From Tiamatella sp964451715 (GTDB lineage: Archaea > Thermoproteota > Thermoprotei_A > Sulfolobales > Acidilobaceae), in assembly GCA_964451715.1 (NCBI GenBank), contig CAYVIZ010000036.1, positions 1 to 10,777 of the forward strand: a stretch of 10,777 nucleotides of DNA, given 5' to 3'. The position numbers were made by a program, and so were the translations under genes. Below the pieces are notes generated by a model. The model made no database searches, was not told the DNA's origin, and saw nothing but the letters and a program-made list of their open reading frames with translations. Positions 7,611-10,777 of the stretch are shown here, one piece after another (the stretch's first letter is position 1; every line of letters starts with the position of its first letter).

Positions 7611-9680
7611 ATTCCCTACAAGAGGAGACCCGGGAGACCCGCTGGAGGCTGCAGCCTAGGCAGGGGCTACACGCTCGTCATAGCTGAGAAACCCAAGGCC
7701 GCGAGGAGGATAGCCGAAGCCATAGGAGCCACGAGAAGGTGTACATACGGCAGAGTAAGCTATTATGCCAGCCCGGATGGAGGCCTTGTGGTGGCATCGG
7801 CGGTAGGCCACCTATACGGACTCTACACCAGGGAACGCGGCTACCCCGTATACAGCTACCAGTGGACGCCGCTCCACGAGGTAGACGGTGGCGCCCGGTT
7901 CCAGAAGCCCTACTTCAACCTGCTGAGGAAGCTCTCATCCTCAGCGGGCCTCTACGTGAACGCGTGCGACTACGATATAGAGGGGAGCGTAATAGGCTAC
8001 CTTGTCATACTATACATGGGCGACGTGGCCAGGGCTAGGAGGATGAAGTACTCCACCCTGACAATCCCCGAGCTACGCAGTGCCTGGAGGAGCCTAGGCC
8101 CCCTCGACAAGGAGATGGTCGAAGCCGGCCTCGCCAGGCACGAGGTAGACTGGCTCTGGGGGATAAACATAAGCCGTGCCCTCATGGATCACGCGAGGAG
8201 GGCCTCGGGTAAGCGGGTGATCCTCAGCGCCGGTAGAGTACAGAGTCCGACGCTGGTAAAAGCGTATAAGGACTGGCTTGAAAGAGGCCTCCACATACCA
8301 GACCCCCAGTTCAACGTCATAGCCGTCCTCGACAAGGACGGTGTAAGGTTCACCGCGTACCTAGTAGATAAGCCCCGGACGGCGGGGGAGGCTAGGAGTA
8401 TAGCGGCGAAGATCAAGAGCGACGGCAAGCTTAGGGTGCTATACGTCGAGAGGAAGCCCCAGGAGAGGAGCCCGCCTCCCCCCTTCAACCTACCAGACCT
8501 CCAGTCGGAGGCCGCGAGGATATACGGGTACAGCCCCAGCGAGACCCAGAAGCTGGCGGAGGACCTGTACCTAGCCGCCGCCATAAGCTATCCCAGGACT
8601 AACAGCCAGAAGCTCCCCCCGACAATAGGATACCGGAGGATAATAGAGTCCCTATCCGAGAACAGCGGATACAGGGAATACACGGGCCCCCTGCTCTCTA
8701 AGCCCGTTCTCAGGCCACGGGAGGGGAGGAGGGATGACCCGGCGCACCCGGCTATATACCCCACGGGCGTAAAGCCTGAAGGCCTAACCGCTAGGCACAT
8801 GAGGATATATGATCTCATAGTAAGAAGATTCCTGTCCACATTCTCGGATCCCGCGGTAGTAGTAAGGACCGGCCTGAAACTATACGATCTCAGCGGCAGA
8901 CACGAGTTCCGCGCCGAAGGCACAGTCGTCACGAGGCCCGGATGGCTCTCAATATACACGCACGCCACGCCCGAGGAGAAGGTTATACCCCCCCTTGTCC
9001 CGGGAGAGCTCGTCGACGTGGTTGATGCAAGGGACGAGGTGGAGTGGGGTAAGAGTAGTGTAAAGCCGCTGAGCCGTATAGGGCTAGTCCGCTGGATGGA
9101 GAAAGTCGGCATAGGCACCGAGGCCACGCGGGCCAGGATAGTCGAGACACTATACCGGAGAGGATACCTCAAACGGTCGAGGGGTGGAGACGAGGTGACT
9201 ATGCTCGGTATAGGAGTCGCCCGCCTCCTAATGAGCGTGTTCCCCCAGCTCTCAACACCCGATCTCACGAGGAGGCTTGAAGAGGACCTCGAGGATATAA
9301 GGCGGGGCCGTAAGACTAGGAGCGAAGTAGTGGATGAGACTAAGAAGATAATCACCAGCCTGCTGAGAGAGTATAGTATCCTACTCGAAAGCGAGAAGGC
9401 CCTAAGGATCGCGGAGGAGGCCGGGCTCGTGGAGACCCGCTCCAGGTGTGCGCTGTGTAATATGCCCGCCGAGGATACAGTCGGAGGCGTGCCCCTCTGC
9501 AGGCACCACATGGAGGCCTTCAACAGGCTGAAGAAATCCATCAAAGACATAGCCTCCAGGCTCGGCTACCCGGCTGAGAGGGCTCTCCCCCGCATCAAGA
9601 AGGCCTCAGGGAAGCTGGTATCCGACATCATAGAAGAAGCGGCCCGGAATAAAGGCCTCCTCAGAGAGCTCATAGGCTAG
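7611..9680 (+). CDS. topA: DNA topoisomerase IA, archaeal type; start codon unresolved
   Basis: This enzyme relaxes negatively supercoiled DNA through a transient 5'-phosphotyrosine link. The TOPRIM domain starts with TLVIAEKPKAARRIA (from 7671; Glu codon 7686-7688) and has DYDIE (7968-7982) as its metal triad, the form I recall for crenarchaeal TopA. GRVQSP precedes the active-site AISYPRTNS (Tyr codon 8589-8591), and GIGTEATRA lies near 9111. The tail has a small metal-binding motif: Cys codons at 9447, 9456 and 9498, then His at 9504 and 9507. From the frame's stop at 7590-7592 to the GTG at 7788 there is no ATG, GTG or TTG, yet TOPRIM begins inside that stretch. I therefore place the start at the ATT of 7611 behind a good ribosome site (689 codons). 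A frameshift from the GTG at 7601 is an alternative. Starting at 7788 would delete the catalytic Glu-Lys. The stop overlaps the signal peptidase stop. Confidence 0.9.
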   Translation: MPYKRRPGRPAGGCSLGRGYTLVIAEKPKAARRIAEAIGATRRCTYGRVSYYASPDGGLVVASAVGHLYGLYTRERGYPVYSYQWTPLHEVDGGARFQKPYFNLLRKLSSSAGLYVNACDYDIEGSVIGYLVILYMGDVARARRMKYSTLTIPELRSAWRSLGPLDKEMVEAGLARHEVDWLWGINISRALMDHARRASGKRVILSAGRVQSPTLVKAYKDWLERGLHIPDPQFNVIAVLDKDGVRFTAYLVDKPRTAGEARSIAAKIKSDGKLRVLYVERKPQERSPPPPFNLPDLQSEAARIYGYSPSETQKLAEDLYLAAAISYPRTNSQKLPPTIGYRRIIESLSENSGYREYTGPLLSKPVLRPREGRRDDPAHPAIYPTGVKPEGLTARHMRIYDLIVRRFLSTFSDPAVVVRTGLKLYDLSGRHEFRAEGTVVTRPGWLSIYTHATPEEKVIPPLVPGELVDVVDARDEVEWGKSSVKPLSRIGLVRWMEKVGIGTEATRARIVETLYRRGYLKRSRGGDEVTMLGIGVARLLMSVFPQLSTPDLTRRLEEDLEDIRRGRKTRSEVVDETKKIITSLLREYSILLESEKALRIAEEAGLVETRSRCALCNMPAEDTVGGVPLCRHHMEAFNRLKKSIKDIASRLGYPAERALPRIKKASGKLVSDIIEEAARNKGLLRELIG

Positions 9681-10129
9681 CGGTTGAAGCTAAGGAGCCC
9701 CAGGAAGGGCACCTTGAACGCGCTCCCCCCAGGGCTCCACACGACCCCTACAATCCTATCATACGACACGCCTATACAGCTGCCTAGGATCCTGTCGTAC
9801 TGGCTCGTATCCTCAACAGGGTTATTATCACCCCACACCCTATAATAGTAGGTATCCCCGTCCCTACACACGGAGACGACCCTATGTATAATATAGCTCC
9901 CCATCTTACTCCTATAGACAACTATGTCCCCCGGATGTATGCTTTCAGGCTTCCTCTTAACCAGAACCACAAGGTCACCCGTCATGAAGAGCGGGTACAT
10001 GCTGCGCCCCTGGACGACCGCCATAGGCGTGTTAGACCCGGTGAGGGCCTCAAGCCATGTATGCATAGTCAGTATAACCACTATAAGCACTATAGTCGCA
10101 CCGTACTCCAGAGCATCCCGCCTCCCCAT
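9677..10129 (-). CDS. Signal peptidase I, archaeal/ER type
   Basis: This 150-residue membrane protease cleaves signal peptides from exported proteins. One membrane helix (about 10-29, ATIVLIVVILTMHTW) follows a short basic start (MGRRD), and the catalytic domain should face outside. The catalytic residues are the archaeal/eukaryotic set: Ser43 in QGRSMYP, His82 in YIIHR (where bacteria use Lys) and Asp101 in WGDNN, with Asp107 nearby. A second hydrophobic stretch occurs near the C-terminus (AFKVPFLGLL). The frame stays open upstream to an ATG at 10231, but that adds a cysteine-rich segment unlike a signal peptidase N-terminus, so the ATG at 10129 is preferred. A minus-strand TATAAA at 10146-10141 is too close to that ATG; if used, it would favour the GTG at 10090. 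TTTATAAC at 10228-10221 instead gives a leader of about 65 bases. It converges on topA with a CTAG stop overlap. Confidence 0.88.
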   Translation of the reverse strand: MGRRDALEYGATIVLIVVILTMHTWLEALTGSNTPMAVVQGRSMYPLFMTGDLVVLVKRKPESIHPGDIVVYRSKMGSYIIHRVVSVCRDGDTYYYRVWGDNNPVEDTSQYDRILGSCIGVSYDRIVGVVWSPGGSAFKVPFLGLLSFNR

Positions 10130-10138
10130 ACGGCTCAA

Positions 10139-10147
10139 CTTTATACA
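10139..10147 (+). promoter_or_regulatory. TATA box of the B3/4-domain gene
   Basis: CTTTATAC within 10139-10147 matches an archaeal TATA box on the plus strand and predicts a start near 10170, about 40 bases before the GTG at 10211. The same AT-rich bases read GTATAAAG on the minus strand, so they could also act toward the signal peptidase gene, though the spacing there is poor. Confidence 0.45.
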
Positions 10148-10196
10148 CCAGCACCTACAAGTACTTAGACACAGGCATGCAACAAGCCCCACATCC

Positions 10197-10202
10197 AGGT
10201 GA
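10197..10202 (+). promoter_or_regulatory. Ribosome binding site deciding the GTG start at 10211
   Basis: AGGTGA matches the archaeal anti-Shine-Dalgarno core (GGTGA) and ends 8 bases before GTG 10211. An in-frame GTG at 10199 lies inside this site, so 10211 is the better start. Confidence 0.6.
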
Positions 10203-10210
10203 CTGTTACA

Positions 10211-10777
10211 GTGGTCAAAGTTATAAATCATCTGGAAAGCCTCGGAGTAAAAACCGCCTACAGAGAGATAATAATAACGGAAAACCCGGGCGAGTGCCCC
10301 ACACTAGACCCCGAACAAGAAGCATGGAAGCACGCCTCAGAATACACCCTAGAAAACCTGGCAGAACACCCCCGCATAAAGAGCTACAGGAAAACACTCT
10401 GGAGCTTCAAGATAGACCCCACAAAAACCAGGCCAAGCCCAGAAGCACTCCTACGAAGACTCCTCCGCACACACAGGTTCCCCCGAGTCAACTGCGCAGT
10501 AGACATGGTGAACCTAGCCAGCCTAAAGTACATCGTATGCATAGGCCTATACGACGCAGACAAGCTGCCATCAGACACCATAGAAGTCAAGCTAGCAGAG
10601 GGAGGAGAAGAATTCCACCCCATAGGAGGAAAACCCTACAAGATAAAACAGGGAACACCAATAGCCGTCTCAGGCGACACAGTGATACACCTATACCCAA
10701 GCCGCGACTCGATGGAAACGTCCGTCGATCACTCATCAAGCCATCTAACCGCAATAGCCTACGGACACAAAGGAGAC
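10211..10777 (+). CDS. B3/4-domain (PheRS beta-like) protein, 3' end outside the window
   Basis: An open frame of 189 codons runs off the window end without a stop. After an alpha/beta N-terminal part (about 1-95) comes a B3/4 domain recognisable from RFPRVNCAVDMVNLASLKY, then IGLYDADKLP, IEVKLAEGGEEFHPIGG and AVSGDTVIHLYPS. This fold occurs in the PheRS beta subunit, where it edits mischarged Tyr-tRNA-Phe. Stand-alone B3/4 proteins are widespread in archaea; a role in trans-editing or tRNA/amino-acid binding is inference, and no experimentally assigned function is claimed. The GTG start has AGGTGA 8 bases upstream and a plausible TATA box at 10139-10147. It is divergent from the signal peptidase gene. 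Codon use is extreme: by hand count only 5 of 189 codons end in T, the rest mostly C or A, the opposite of the first gene in the window. Confidence 0.78.
   Translation, partial: MVKVINHLESLGVKTAYREIIITENPGECPTLDPEQEAWKHASEYTLENLAEHPRIKSYRKTLWSFKIDPTKTRPSPEALLRRLLRTHRFPRVNCAVDMVNLASLKYIVCIGLYDADKLPSDTIEVKLAEGGEEFHPIGGKPYKIKQGTPIAVSGDTVIHLYPSRDSMETSVDHSSSHLTAIAYGHKGD

Noticed and set aside
7739..8038. Plus-strand 99-codon frame at the topA 5' end as a separate small gene
   Set aside because: It lies in the wrong frame across conserved TOPRIM sequence and has no ribosome site or recognisable motif.
8588..9550. A 320-codon open frame on the minus strand inside topA
   Set aside because: It is a mirror of the topA coding frame: low-complexity Ser/Leu-rich translation, no recognisable motif, and fully overlapped by conserved topoisomerase sequence.
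10130..10231. N-terminal extension of the signal peptidase to an ATG at 10231
   Set aside because: The added 34 residues are cysteine-rich and unlike the family, and would overlap the ribosome site and start of the divergent B3/4 gene.

Overview
The window looks like chromosome of a hyperthermophilic crenarchaeon, most likely one of the Desulfurococcales (Pyrodictiaceae or Aeropyrum-like; the genus is a guess). The evidence is a full-length reverse gyrase, an Alba chromatin protein, an archaeal-type topoisomerase IA and aspartyl-tRNA synthetase, archaeal TATA boxes, GTG starts, AGG/ATA-rich codon use and moderately high GC. No insertion sequence, CRISPR array, tRNA, rRNA or phage gene was seen.

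Layout. (1) 2-436 (+) is the 3' end of an unrecognised gene with unusual T/G-ending codons. (2) 437-589 is a spacer with TATA-like boxes and a candidate structured RNA (C/D-box-like). (3) 590-1894 (+) is a polytopic MgtC/SapB-DUF4010 membrane protein. (4) 1972-2259 (+) is an Alba-family protein, convergent with (5) reverse gyrase at 2256-5933 (-). (6) 6137-7519 (-) is aspartyl-tRNA synthetase. (7) About 7611-9680 (+) is topoisomerase IA, divergent from aspS around one strong TATA box. (8) 9677-10129 (-) is an archaeal signal peptidase I, convergent with topA. (9) 10211-10777 (+) is a B3/4-domain protein cut by the window end. The 203-base gap 5934-6136 holds nothing I can support.

Functionally, the centre is a DNA-topology cluster. 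Alba coats DNA, reverse gyrase adds positive supercoils and topoisomerase IA relaxes negative supercoils; all three lie within 8 kb, with only aspS between the two topoisomerases. AspRS and the B3/4 protein belong to tRNA charging and possibly its quality control.

The main oddities are these. Topoisomerase IA has no ATG, GTG or TTG in frame upstream of its TOPRIM motif. The AspRS has a four-cysteine insertion and a proline expected of tRNA-non-discriminating enzymes. The Alba has Gln at the classical acetylated Lys. Both convergent gene pairs overlap by exactly CTAG. Codon-wobble composition flips sharply around 436-590. I found no clear new multi-gene system; the topA start and the 485-566 RNA candidate are the best leads.
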